Assembly (NCBI RefSeq): GCF_900114485.1
Contig: NZ_FOTF01000025.1
Coordinates: 1 to 41,854, forward strand
Origin: Loktanella salsilacus
GTDB lineage: Bacteria > Pseudomonadota > Alphaproteobacteria > Rhodobacterales > Rhodobacteraceae
DNA length: 41,854 nt
Direction of reading: 5' to 3'
Part shown: positions 19,001 to 25,725 of the stretch, in pieces
Position numbering within the stretch: the stretch's first letter is position 1
Layout: every line of letters begins with the position of its first letter
Program-made: the position numbers and the translations under genes
Notes under the pieces: model-generated
Seen by the model: only the letters and a program-made list of their open reading frames with translations
Told to the model about the DNA's origin: nothing
The model's database searches: none

Positions 19001-19194
19001 ATCTCTCCATCGACCAGCATAACCTGCAAGGCCGAGCCCTGACGGGCATAGGACATGACATGGCTGCGCTCTAGGTTCAGCGATACGTCTTCGCCCTGAG
19101 AGATGATAATATTTGCATCAGCGCCTTTGCCAGACACTTGGCCACGCTGTAAACCGCCCGCATCATTGCGAACAACGAAATCAATCGCCGACAT
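16072..19194 (-). CDS. Large BapA-like Ig-repeat adhesin exported by type I secretion
   Basis: A 1040-residue, acidic protein in which I see no cysteine. The N-terminus (residues 1-130) matches the prefix domain of Bap/BapA/LapF-type biofilm adhesins (SAIDFVVRN, then QGFFDANGAAQNQLFLSS). An Ala/Gly-rich hydrophobic stretch (144-175) and a Pro-Thr-Asp linker (211-255) follow. Six Ig-like beta repeats of about 98 residues fill 265-845; each ends in a D-x-x-GNT turn and a [LIVF]-x-[IVL]-D-T junction. The last 195 residues contain SLTKANIDDLSANDNVLVVHG, a pattern I associate with type I export signals; there are no RTX nonapeptides. The ATG at 19194 (GGAG 7 bases ahead) is preferred to 19239. The adjoining tolC-ABC-hlyD genes presumably export it. 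Likely surface attachment or biofilm role. Confidence 0.88.
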   Translation of the reverse strand: MSAIDFVVRNDAGGLQRGQVSGKGADANIIISQGEDVSLNLERSHVMSYARQGSALQVMLVDGEIITIQGFFDANGAAQNQLFLSSGGQLAEVQLVPGDGNLMLAQYVDSDSFGKWSPDDELYFTQIAALPADGIEDAQATMMAAPLLGGISGLGGLGAAGAAALGGLALVGGGGDSGGDGETAVETDGGTATETPDEPDGGEGGTEGDGGDTDPTDPTVPTDPTDPTDPTDPTDPTDPTDTPDPIEPHDPGDTPVEAPELPAVEITGGTRAQDHVVNNADYQDGVTITGTGTPNASGTVTVGTVVVDMTVDGNGDWTIVIPATDLPSGEYDLPVSATVTTEGGTITHTGTLDVDTLAEVTFSADTVETDGTVNFVEESDGVVLTGTTQAGSTVAVTFGGSSYNAVVTGETWTLNVPAGTLPTGDLGTSVDITVTATDNHGNTATVTDTLEIDTITGVTITPIAAGGDNTVNAAERTAGLTITGTAEAGATVVVTMAGYAHTVTANASGQWTTTYASTEISRSEFKVENVTAVATDAAGNTASAAATVKIDTEIGVTITPIAAGGDNTVNAVERDAGLVVNGTSEAGATVVVTMAGFSHTVTANSAGQWTTTYSKTEISRSEGKVETVTAVASDAAGNTATTSATVKVDTEIAVTVDTSDVDGPDAIVNFEERKDGIVLHGTADAGSTVVVTFNGYTHTVTATSAGTWSSNYAVGELPIGNVENNYAVTVKATDTAGNTATTTGTVKLDTWVNNLTHPGLVETDDVVNKAEASDGITLTGKVEAGSSVVVDFNGLAHTATVTGTTWTVTYTGAEIPQGTYDAAITITATDAAGNVRSITDTFVVDTDVPDAPGMEGIGLYDNGVRDIAIDNTDDSITVHSYNSGSAGTTLIADNGDRYLNGRTGELEFGFDNPVVDGKQLIVTATDDHGNTNSTLLVLDERSTNVVDVTATGIDGFNVGAIDLTFADKSTLSLTKANIDDLSANDNVLVVHGALDDAVTFQGTATMTGTEVIGGETYNVYSVGGDSVLKIDDDIQFSTTI
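16620..18400 (-). repeat. six tandem Ig-like repeats within the adhesin gene (about 294 bp each)
   Basis: The repeat unit is about 98 codons. Repeats 3 and 4 are the most alike and share GVTITPIAAGGDNTVNA, EAGATVVVTMAG, HTVTAN and GQWTTTY with only scattered changes. Repeats 1, 2, 5 and 6 are more diverged. Recent duplication of repeats 3 and 4 is the simplest reading. Confidence 0.85.
18472..18560 (-). repeat. 9-bp tandem repeat encoding Thr-Asp-Pro in the adhesin linker
   Basis: A run of imperfect 9-base units (type GGATCGGTA) encodes successive TDP triplets between the N-terminal prefix and the Ig repeats. Copy number may vary by slippage without breaking the frame, changing linker length. 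Confidence 0.8.
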
Positions 19195-19349
19195 AAAACT
19201 ACTCCGCCTCATTGCGCGCCCATCAAGGGACACGTCCATTTTGATTGCAGTCAGATTAGCCGGAGTTAATTCTTTAAGCTAGGTGAAATGTGGCGAAGCA
19301 TTCCCCATACCCGCCCTGATGGTGACACATTTGCAATAGCCTGCAGGTT

Positions 19350-20243
19350 TTAGTGATGCCCGTCGATGTTGCCATGCACCCGCAAGTTCAGCGCCGCGCC
19401 CAACAAAATAAGGTAGGCGGTGATGTAGAGCCACAGCAGCATGCCAATGACCGCACCGATAGAACCGTATACCTCGTTATAGCGCCCAAAATTTCCGAGG
19501 TAGTAGGATAGACCTGCGGATGCGGCGATCCATAGGATGACGGCGGTCCCTGCCCCGATGGTCATCCAGCGCAAACGCGCGCCGCGTTGATTGGGGCCAA
19601 AACGGTACAAAAGCGACAGCGCGGCATACAAAACAAACAGCGCAACAACCCAGCGGATCGCCTCTAGCAGCCACGCGGTTGTGGGGTCGATATGGGCGAA
19701 CTTCATCACGATGGGCGCGATGACCACAGCCGCCAGAGCGAGAATCGCCAGCGCGACCAAGGTGACCGTCAGCGTCAGCGCCACGATGATCTGCTTGAAC
19801 CCGTTGCGCGCAGGCCGGTTGGCGATGGCGTTCAGCCCTTCCATCAACCCGGCAACGCCCGCACGTGCAGCCCACAGCGCAAGGAACAGCGACAGACCAG
19901 AGGCCCAGCCCAGCGTGCCCGTCTGCGCCGCAAGCAAGCGGCCCATCTGGCCAACGAACAGCAGATAGGTGTCCTCTGGGATGATTTCCTTCATCAATTC
20001 AAGCTGTTGCACCACGATGGTCGGATCGGCAAGCAAGCCATAGACCGCGATGATCGCAGCCAACGCGGGGAATAAGGCAAACATGCCAAAGAACGCGACG
20101 CCTGCGGCGATCAGGGAAATGTGCCGCTCTGTCGCGGTGGTCCAAACGGCCATCATCAGCGCCCAAAGCCGCCTTACGACGCCCACGTGGGGGCGGATTG
20201 CGGGCTGTTGCAGCTGAGTGGTTGGGTGCGGAGTATCGCTCAT
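19350..20243 (-). CDS. YihY/BrkB family inner-membrane protein
   Basis: A 297-residue membrane protein with about six hydrophobic helices. Family landmarks are SLIAAGVAFFGMFALFPALAA in the first helix, an amphipathic region ending with the E-G-L-N pattern in AGLMEGLNAIAN, and the C-terminal helices SYYLGNFGRYNEVYGSIGAV and LLWLYITAYLILLGAALN. The family was once called ribonuclease BN by mistake; it is now described as YihY/virulence factor BrkB and its molecular function is not settled. The ATG at 20243 was chosen; a TTG two codons upstream is the only alternative and neither has a strong ribosome site. It is divergent from the kinase gene. Confidence 0.92.
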   Translation of the reverse strand: MSDTPHPTTQLQQPAIRPHVGVVRRLWALMMAVWTTATERHISLIAAGVAFFGMFALFPALAAIIAVYGLLADPTIVVQQLELMKEIIPEDTYLLFVGQMGRLLAAQTGTLGWASGLSLFLALWAARAGVAGLMEGLNAIANRPARNGFKQIIVALTLTVTLVALAILALAAVVIAPIVMKFAHIDPTTAWLLEAIRWVVALFVLYAALSLLYRFGPNQRGARLRWMTIGAGTAVILWIAASAGLSYYLGNFGRYNEVYGSIGAVIGMLLWLYITAYLILLGAALNLRVHGNIDGHH

Positions 20244-20406
20244 ATCCAAGAGTTAGGGCAAAGCGCGGGCGCTGCCCAGCGTGTGTGTCATCCCGGTCAT
20301 GGGTGTTACGCAAAAGGCGCAGACGCCGCGCTTTACGCTTCAATGCGCGGGCGGCGCGGCGCTACCCTACCCTCAAATCGCGGCAAACGCGAAAACGAGG
20401 GCAGTT

Positions 20407-21042
20407 ATGCAAAGTATCACAGAACAGGTTAACCTGCTGGCAGAACGCGTACACGAGATGCACGAGACGCAAGAGCGGCTCTTGATCTGCGTCGCGGGCG
20501 CGCCTGGCAGCGGCAAGTCAACGCTGGCGTCCGAACTGGCGCGGCGGCTGAACCAAGAACGCTGTTCGGCCATGATCGTGCCAATGGACGGGTTTCATCT
20601 GGATAACGCCGTCCTGGACGCGCGCGGCCTGCGGGCCCGTAAGGGCGCGCCGGAAACATTCGACGCAGACGGTTTTTTGCACATGATCCGCCGCATGAAA
20701 GAAGCAGTAGAGGTCGTGGCCCCCATGTTCGACCGCAGCCGCGATCTGTCGATTGCGGGCGCTGTTGTCGTCCCTGCCAATTGCGCGGTGATTATCGTCG
20801 AAGGCAATTACCTGATGTTCAACGAGATGCCTTGGGCGAATCTGGCCCCCCTGTGGGATCTGTCCGTGCGCCTCGAAGTGCCGATGCCGCAACTGCGCGC
20901 CCGGCTGATCCAGCGCTGGCTATCGCTGAACCATTCCCGCACCGCCGCCACCCGCCGCGCCGAGGGGAACGATATTTCGAACGCAGAGCGCATCAGCTTG
21001 CAGGCCCTGCCCTGCAATATCACGCTAACAGCGCAGGACTGA
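20407..21042 (+). CDS. P-loop nucleoside/nucleotide kinase family protein
   Basis: A 211-residue phosphotransferase of the uridine kinase/pantothenate kinase-like P-loop group. The Walker A is AGAPGSGKST (about residues 33-42); PMDGFHLDN carries the conserved substrate-side aspartate; VIIVEGNYLMFNE is the Walker B strand; and RLIQRW followed by the RRAEGND segment forms the lid. Relatives sit in sugar transport operons such as FrcK of rhizobia, but no sugar transporter is adjacent, so the substrate cannot be named. GAGGG stands 5 bases before the ATG. Longer upstream frames overlap the divergent BrkB promoter. Confidence 0.85.
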   Translation: MQSITEQVNLLAERVHEMHETQERLLICVAGAPGSGKSTLASELARRLNQERCSAMIVPMDGFHLDNAVLDARGLRARKGAPETFDADGFLHMIRRMKEAVEVVAPMFDRSRDLSIAGAVVVPANCAVIIVEGNYLMFNEMPWANLAPLWDLSVRLEVPMPQLRARLIQRWLSLNHSRTAATRRAEGNDISNAERISLQALPCNITLTAQD

Positions 21043-21061
21043 TAGCGGCGGCCGGTTTTGG

Positions 21062-21086
21062 CGTTGCGGGCGGGTCGCCCGCAACG
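21062..21086. terminator. terminator hairpin between the kinase and MBL hydrolase genes
   Basis: CGTTGCGGGCG (21062-21072) pairs perfectly with CGCCCGCAACG (21076-21086) around a 3-base loop. It lies between two convergent stop codons and can serve both; there is no long U-tract. Confidence 0.65.
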
Positions 21087-21094
21087 GGGATAAG

Positions 21095-22030
21095 TTAACC
21101 CTTCGGGAACAGAAACAGGTTTTGAATGTCGACAAGACCTGCCGCCAGATATGACGGATACCGGTCCAAAATCGCGGCCTTCAATGCGTCACCCGTTTCG
21201 GATTTGGCATAAGCGGCCTGAACGTGGTCAAGATAGATCAGCGCATCATCCATCGCCTGACGCGATCCCGCAGTAGGGCCGTGACCGGGCAGCACTAGAT
21301 CAAAGGAGGTGTCTTTACGCATCTCGACAAGGCCATTTTTCCAGCCGTCAAAGTTGCCGTGACCGCAGAACAGGTGGCAATTGTTGTACAACATGTCCTG
21401 AGCAATCAGAACTTTTTGATCAGGAAGGTAGATCGTCATCATGTTGTCGGATTCCGCGTCTGTGACATGACGGAATTCAAAGGTCACGCCATCGATAACT
21501 TCGACAGCGCCGTGTTCAATGACGCGGTTTGGCACGACCTTGGTTGGCGGCACGTGTTCGCCCAATGACTCGATGCTGATTTCGATAAAGAATGCGCCAA
21601 GCTGATCGATTTCGGCCTGCGTCTCGGCAAATGCAAAAATAGGCACATCGCGAAATTGATAGGCCCCGAACCAGTGGTCAGGATGCAGGTGAGAGATGAT
21701 CATGCGATCCACCGGCTTGCCCGTCTTCTCGGCGTAGTCACGCACCTCTTGGCCGTAGATGACTGACCTTTGACCGTCCACAAACACCAGCCGCTCGGGT
21801 GTTTCAATGACATGTGTGGTCACGCAGCCTGTCAAATCCGGACTTTGGTAGCTGTGGATTTTGACCTCTCCAAAGTCGGCAACGGTGACGATGCCGTGCT
21901 CTAGCGGCGTGGTGCCTTGGCCAAGAGGTCCGCCGCCAAGAACATTCGCACTTACGATGCTAGGGGCGGCAAGCGCTGTCGCAGCAGAGCCTGCCATCAA
22001 AGCCCGGCGGTTTAGGATAAGATTTGTCAT
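21095..22030 (-). CDS. Exported metallo-beta-lactamase-fold hydrolase
   Basis: A 311-residue MBL-fold metal-dependent hydrolase. The N-terminus is Tat-like: NRRALMAG followed by a hydrophobic stretch and an Ala-x-Ala type cleavage zone (SIVSA), so a periplasmic location is likely. The zinc-binding HxHxDH motif is intact in ISHLHPDHW, and further metal ligands are likely in LPGHGPT. An unusual NNCHLFCGHGNFDG segment has two cysteines close to histidines. The ATG at 22030 has AAGGAAA upstream; the GTG at 22048 is less likely. The gene is divergent from a TetR-type regulator with two shared palindromes, so it is probably de-repressed by a small molecule, perhaps its substrate. The substrate is unknown; lactones, quorum signals or organic sulfates are possible. 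Confidence 0.87.
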   Translation of the reverse strand: MTNLILNRRALMAGSAATALAAPSIVSANVLGGGPLGQGTTPLEHGIVTVADFGEVKIHSYQSPDLTGCVTTHVIETPERLVFVDGQRSVIYGQEVRDYAEKTGKPVDRMIISHLHPDHWFGAYQFRDVPIFAFAETQAEIDQLGAFFIEISIESLGEHVPPTKVVPNRVIEHGAVEVIDGVTFEFRHVTDAESDNMMTIYLPDQKVLIAQDMLYNNCHLFCGHGNFDGWKNGLVEMRKDTSFDLVLPGHGPTAGSRQAMDDALIYLDHVQAAYAKSETGDALKAAILDRYPSYLAAGLVDIQNLFLFPKG

Positions 22031-22051
22031 AGCGTTTCCTTTGCTCACTTA

Positions 22052-22071
22052 CCTATCTAGTACTAGATAGG
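22052..22071. promoter_or_regulatory. perfect 20-bp palindromic operator, MBL-gene side
   Basis: CCTATCTAGTACTAGATAGG is a perfect palindrome 21 bases upstream of the MBL gene start. It covers TATCTA, a plausible -10 element on the minus strand. A second imperfect copy lies 59 bases away (centre to centre) near tetR, the usual layout for a TetR-family repressor acting on itself and its divergent target. Confidence 0.85.
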
Positions 22072-22089
22072 CACGCATTGGCTAGTGAC

Positions 22090-22118
22090 TTGATTCCCGC
22101 AGGTCAACCCACTATCTA
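22090..22118 (+). promoter_or_regulatory. predicted promoter of the tetR-type gene
   Basis: TTGATT (22090-22095) and TATCTA (22113-22118) are separated by exactly 17 bases. The -10 lies inside the second palindrome, so repressor binding would block the promoter. The start codon is 31 bases downstream of the -10. Confidence 0.6.
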
Positions 22119-22130
22119 GTACTAGGTAGG
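22111..22130. promoter_or_regulatory. imperfect palindromic operator, tetR side
   Basis: ACTATCTAGTACTAGGTAGG repeats the first operator with 8 of 10 half-site positions still paired and the same CTAGTACTAG core. It overlaps the predicted tetR -10. Confidence 0.8.
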
Positions 22131-22148
22131 CAAAGGGACCTGAGGCAT

Positions 22149-22718
22149 ATGACGGACCGAAACGACAAAGCTGCGGCTATTTTGGATTCAGCCCGCGTGC
22201 TGATGATGGATAGAGGCTATAACGGCTTCAGCTTTCGTGACATCGCCGCCGAAGTCGGGATCAAAAGCGCAAGCATTCATTACCATTTTGCAACCAAGGC
22301 CGATCTTGCCGAAGCAACAGCGCGGGCTTACCGCGAGGCGTTCAACGCCGCGCTAGACGGGCTAAAGGCGGGGTCAACGCCAGAGCTTTTGCGCGCTTAC
22401 GGGTCCCTATTTGTGGCGACACTGCAAGAACGTGGCGGCCTGTGCCTTGGGGGTATACTTGCGGCGGATGCGTCAACCTTGCCAGATCAAGTCCGCGCCG
22501 AAGTCATTGCGTTCTTTGACGCGCAACGTGCATGGATCGCAGCAGTCATACGGGACGGCCAAGCCAGCATGGAATTAAGACAGGACGTTGATGCGGACGC
22601 TTTGGCAGCGACGTTTGTATCCAGCTTGGAAGGTTCGATGATGGTGGCCCGCGCCACCCAGCGCCCAGGCGATCTTGAAACCACATTAAACCAATTGATC
22701 CATTTGATCAGTGTATAA
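22149..22718 (+). CDS. TetR/AcrR family transcriptional regulator
   Basis: A 189-residue repressor. The N-terminal helix-turn-helix is typical: ILDSARVLMMDRGYNGFSF, then RDIAAEVGIKSASIHYHF and ATKADL. The C-terminal ligand domain is not one I can match to a known ligand; it contains CLGGILAADASTLPDQVR. It faces the MBL hydrolase gene across about 118 bases with two palindromes, so it most likely represses both genes and is released by a ligand linked to the hydrolase. Confidence 0.93.
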   Translation: MTDRNDKAAAILDSARVLMMDRGYNGFSFRDIAAEVGIKSASIHYHFATKADLAEATARAYREAFNAALDGLKAGSTPELLRAYGSLFVATLQERGGLCLGGILAADASTLPDQVRAEVIAFFDAQRAWIAAVIRDGQASMELRQDVDADALAATFVSSLEGSMMVARATQRPGDLETTLNQLIHLISV

Positions 22719-22989
22719 GCGCTAACCGTCGTGGTTCATCCTTGTATGGCATGTAGCGTACCACTGGTTTTTAGAAGCAGAGGTTAGAATACGGCGGGGC
22801 AACGGCAGCTTAGTCAGCGCGGCAGGCCTTAGGCGCATTCAAAAAAGGCGCGTTTATGAATGTTCAAAAACGGTGGTTTTTTGGTAGGTGTGTCGACGTC
22901 GTGAACGACTTTATTAGCCGACTTTACGGGTTTTCTTTGCGAACATAGCAGGTAAATTACCCTCACAATTCACGGGGGCGGCAACGTAT
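22719..22989. other. A/T-richer intergenic stretch with no recognised gene
   Basis: These 271 bases contain no convincing frame, RNA or terminator. Several homopolymer runs of A and T set them apart from the surrounding GC-rich DNA, like the orphan gene that follows, which suggests inserted or decayed foreign DNA. Confidence 0.4.
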
Positions 22990-23439
22990 ATGGCGACTAA
23001 AACAAAGCTTTTTGGGTATTGGATATCCTCTACTGACGAAGATAGCGCAAAAGAAGCTGTCAAAATGGCTGGGCTCCCCGCCTTGGTCATGGGGGCAAAC
23101 GCAGCATTGGTGTCCCTGACCACCCTTTTTCAACCAACGCCGAACCTGACCATCGTGGCGTGGTGCGCCACTATAGCGTTATTGCTCATTATCCTTGCTT
23201 TTCGTATCCGCGCTGGAAATTCAGCGTGGCTGCCCTTGGTACTCGTCCTGTTCAGCGCATTCCTCGGTGCCAGCGCGTTTTCCTCCTACATCGGATGGAC
23301 GGCCGCAGGAAATGAGCCGATCAGTGCTGCACAAATCATCACGGGCTGGATAGTTCCGTTGATCTGCATGGTGTTAGTTGTAGCCGGATTCAAAGGTTGG
23401 CTTTGGCTAAAGACCAACGGGTCAAAACGTACTTTTTAG
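22990..23439 (+). CDS. Orphan membrane protein of unknown function
   Basis: I do not recognise this 149-residue protein. After a polar N-terminus (KLFGYWISSTDEDSAKEAV) it has about four hydrophobic segments: LPALVMGANAALVSLTTLF, IVAWCATIALLLIILAF, WLPLVLVLFSAFLGASAF and ITGWIVPLICMVLVVAGF. It ends in a basic tail, so it is an inner-membrane protein. A GGGGG stretch lies about 11 bases upstream of the ATG. It has no operon partner, and its codons are less GC-rich than its neighbours, which fits horizontal transfer. It could be an accessory to an unknown system, but nothing in the sequence says which. Confidence 0.6.
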   Translation: MATKTKLFGYWISSTDEDSAKEAVKMAGLPALVMGANAALVSLTTLFQPTPNLTIVAWCATIALLLIILAFRIRAGNSAWLPLVLVLFSAFLGASAFSSYIGWTAAGNEPISAAQIITGWIVPLICMVLVVAGFKGWLWLKTNGSKRTF

Positions 23440-23489
23440 GCAATTATTGTATTTCCGTGCGCCCTGCCGGATGCGCCATGACCGTCCGC

Positions 23490-24368
23490 TTACAGATGAA
23501 TGGGCGGCGTCGTGACGGACGTGAGTGTCGCCGTCGCCAGTAGGATCAGGCCGACGATGGCGACCTCTAACGTGATGGCGCGTCGCAGCGCCTTGTCCGC
23601 TTCGGGCAAACCGCGCGCAAGCGCGGGCACCAACCGCCATTTATTTAGCGCTGCCAGCATCAGAAGGATCGACACCAGCGCCACCTTGGCCAGCAGCATC
23701 AGCCCATAGGCCGTCCCGAACAGGGCCCAGAGTGATCCGGCCATGATCCAAGCGAATCCGAGCCCCGCAATAATCAATACTGGCACCGTCACGCTGGCCA
23801 GAACGCCAAAGTTATGCAGCAGCGCAGCACCCGCCGGCACACTGGCGGCGCGGCGCAGGGGCAGCAGCGCCGCAACCCACAGCGCCACCGCCAACAGATG
23901 CACCACCAACAGGGCCGACAACAGCATTTGCGGATCGCTTAGGGCATGCCCGACGCGGGTATAGGACACAGCCAACAGCCCAGCGCCGATCAGGGACACG
24001 GCAACCCCGCCCCGCTTGGGCATCATCAGCCCAAGGACACACAGATATCCCGCCATGCGCCAGATCGCTGCCGTTCCCAGCGGCGAGTCCCACACAAAGC
24101 CCAGCATCATGGGGTCCACAGCCCCTGCAAACCCCATGCCAGAAATCCGCGCGGCGCGGATGCCAAAGCGGACTGCCAACACCGCGATGCCGATCATGGC
24201 CGCAGCAACGGCGATCTGCCGCGCCATTTGCAGCACCGTGGCCGGGGCCTGCCGAAAGGCGATCACGAACAACGGCCCACCCATCGCCAGCAAGGCGGCC
24301 GCAGAACCGATGGCTTTTGCGATAATGGCGCAGGCGGTCAGGCCGTCGATGGCAGTCCCACCCTCCAT
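23490..24368 (-). CDS. copD: CopD family copper-resistance/import membrane protein
   Basis: A 292-residue protein with about eight membrane helices and the CopD domain in the C-terminal half (LLVVHLLAVALWVAALLPL, then AALNKWRLVPAL). In characterised systems CopD works with CopC to move copper across the inner membrane. It is the last gene of the DUF411-cytochrome-copC-copD set on the minus strand. The ATG at 24368 lies 6 bases past the copC stop, with a TTG directly abutting that stop as alternative. Assigned by fold and context; direction of copper movement is not shown by the sequence. Confidence 0.88.
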   Translation of the reverse strand: MEGGTAIDGLTACAIIAKAIGSAAALLAMGGPLFVIAFRQAPATVLQMARQIAVAAAMIGIAVLAVRFGIRAARISGMGFAGAVDPMMLGFVWDSPLGTAAIWRMAGYLCVLGLMMPKRGGVAVSLIGAGLLAVSYTRVGHALSDPQMLLSALLVVHLLAVALWVAALLPLRRAASVPAGAALLHNFGVLASVTVPVLIIAGLGFAWIMAGSLWALFGTAYGLMLLAKVALVSILLMLAALNKWRLVPALARGLPEADKALRRAITLEVAIVGLILLATATLTSVTTPPIHL

Positions 24369-24374
24369 CCCCAA

Positions 24375-24716
24375 TCAGTCCGCGACCGCAAAGGCAAAGC
24401 TGCCCTGCATGGGATGCCCGTCCTGCGACATGCCGCGCCACTCGACTGTATAATCCGCAGGTAGCAGCGGGCTGCCCGGTGCGGCGTCAAACTGCGTGAC
24501 CGGCTCCATTCCGACGGTGCGGGTCACGGCGATGTCTCCGTCCGGTCCGGTCAGGGTAAAGGCCGTCACGCGCATCGGGGCGTCAAAGTGAATCGCGATA
24601 ACCTCTGGCGCGGTCACGGTCGATCCGTCCTCTGGCGTCATCGTGGCGGGTTTGGCGTGGGCCAAGACAAAGGTTGCTGTCAGCGCAAAGGCTGCCGCTA
24701 GGATAGATGTCTTCAC
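24375..24716 (-). CDS. copC: CopC/YobA-type periplasmic copper-binding protein
   Basis: A 113-residue secreted protein. The signal peptide (KTSILAAAFALTATFVLA) is followed directly by His at the predicted mature N-terminus (HAKPATMTPEDG). In CopC-type proteins this His forms part of the Cu(II) site with a later His, here probably in DGHPMQGSFAF. Methionines around PMRVTAF and VGMEPVT could serve Cu(I). The start is a GTG that overlaps the cytochrome stop (GTGA). It would bind periplasmic copper and work with the CopD downstream. Confidence 0.88.
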   Translation of the reverse strand: MKTSILAAAFALTATFVLAHAKPATMTPEDGSTVTAPEVIAIHFDAPMRVTAFTLTGPDGDIAVTRTVGMEPVTQFDAAPGSPLLPADYTVEWRGMSQDGHPMQGSFAFAVAD

Positions 24717-25174
24717 GATTGGTCCTCCCTCATGTCATGGCTATCGCGGATGCTTTGCGGCCAAGTGGACTTAATATAGCTTAGCACAGCGATGATCTGA
24801 TCGTCAGTCAGGGTTTCCCCAAACGCGGGCATGTCCGATTTGTAGGTTGGATCGCCAATCATTTCCGCCACCCCCAGTTTCGTCAGCGCGAACAAGGTGG
24901 CGCTGTCGTGATGCCAGCTATGCCCGCTGGCGTCGTGCGGCGGCGCAGGCAGCCGGCCGCCAGAATTGGGTGACTGCCAGTTGGGTGCCCCCTGCAAATC
25001 TGCGCCATGACAGCTTGCGCAATGCGCTGCATAAAGCTCCGCACCCTCTGCCACGATCGCCGCATCGCCGGGCATCAGGCGGATCGTGCCCGCTTGCGAT
25101 TTATCGCCCGCCAAGGCGAACCAAAGCCCGCCTGCGGCCACGATACCAAGCCCGGCAATCAGGCCGCGCTTCAC
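24713..25174 (-). CDS. Membrane-anchored mono-haem cytochrome c
   Basis: A 153-residue class I cytochrome c. An N-terminal hydrophobic helix (GLIAGLGIVAAGGLWFALAG) has no obvious cleavage site and probably stays as an anchor. The haem motif is CASCH at about residues 52-56, and the axial Met is likely in SDMPAFGETL. A His-rich loop (DASGHSWHHDS) between them is a possible extra metal site. The gene starts with GTG overlapping the DUF411 stop and its stop overlaps the copC GTG, so it is translationally locked between copper genes. A role in copper redox, or in electron flow to a periplasmic Cu enzyme, is an inference. Confidence 0.88.
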   Translation of the reverse strand: MKRGLIAGLGIVAAGGLWFALAGDKSQAGTIRLMPGDAAIVAEGAELYAAHCASCHGADLQGAPNWQSPNSGGRLPAPPHDASGHSWHHDSATLFALTKLGVAEMIGDPTYKSDMPAFGETLTDDQIIAVLSYIKSTWPQSIRDSHDMREDQS

Positions 25175-25641
25175 TGGCCAGCCTCGAAATAGATTGCGCC
25201 GCGTTCTGCCGCGCCGCCAAAAGCAATCACATTGTATTGCGCCGTAGGATCATCGCCCATTCCGGGGGACCCCATCGGCATACCGGGCACCGAAAGGCCG
25301 GTGATCGCAGGCTTGTCTTGCAACAACTTGGCGATGGCGTCGAAGGGCACGTGCCCTTCTATGACGTAGCCGTCAACGACAGCGGTATGGCAGGACCACA
25401 GCTCTGGCGGCACGCCGACCTGCACCTTGGTTGGCGCGACATCGTCTGCATCGGTGATCGTGATGTCAAAGCCATCGGCCCTTGCCAGATCGACCCATGC
25501 CTCGCAGCAGCCGCAGGTGGGGCTTTTGGTGACATGCATGGCATGGTCCATCGCAGAATCTGCGGCCTGCGCAAAGACAGGCAAGCTGAGTGTCGACAGA
25601 CCGACGGCCAGAGCCATCAGGGGAAGTTTGATAAAAGTCAT
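25171..25641 (-). CDS. DUF411 periplasmic metal-binding protein
   Basis: A 156-residue secreted protein: signal peptide to about AQA (residue 26), then MDHAMHVTKSPTCGCCEAWVDLA, which carries the DUF411 hallmark C-G-C-C motif, and a later GYVIEGHVPFDAI with LSVPGMPMGSPGM Met clusters near the end. DUF411 proteins are frequent partners of copper and silver resistance genes and are thought to bind the metal in the periplasm. It is the first gene of the four-gene operon; GAGG lies about 10 bases ahead of the ATG. Confidence 0.9.
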   Translation of the reverse strand: MTFIKLPLMALAVGLSTLSLPVFAQAADSAMDHAMHVTKSPTCGCCEAWVDLARADGFDITITDADDVAPTKVQVGVPPELWSCHTAVVDGYVIEGHVPFDAIAKLLQDKPAITGLSVPGMPMGSPGMGDDPTAQYNVIAFGGAAERGAIYFEAGQ

Positions 25642-25725
25642 GATTTTGAACCTCGGACGAAGTGATCAAACTGCGCCAATCCATAGGATGGCAAAAGGCG
25701 CAGCGTTACGGGACGGCTTAGACGC

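Noticed and set aside
16192-19074. Two long plus-strand frames over the adhesin gene
   Set aside because: Antisense shadows whose repeated look mirrors the Ig repeats of the real gene on the minus strand.
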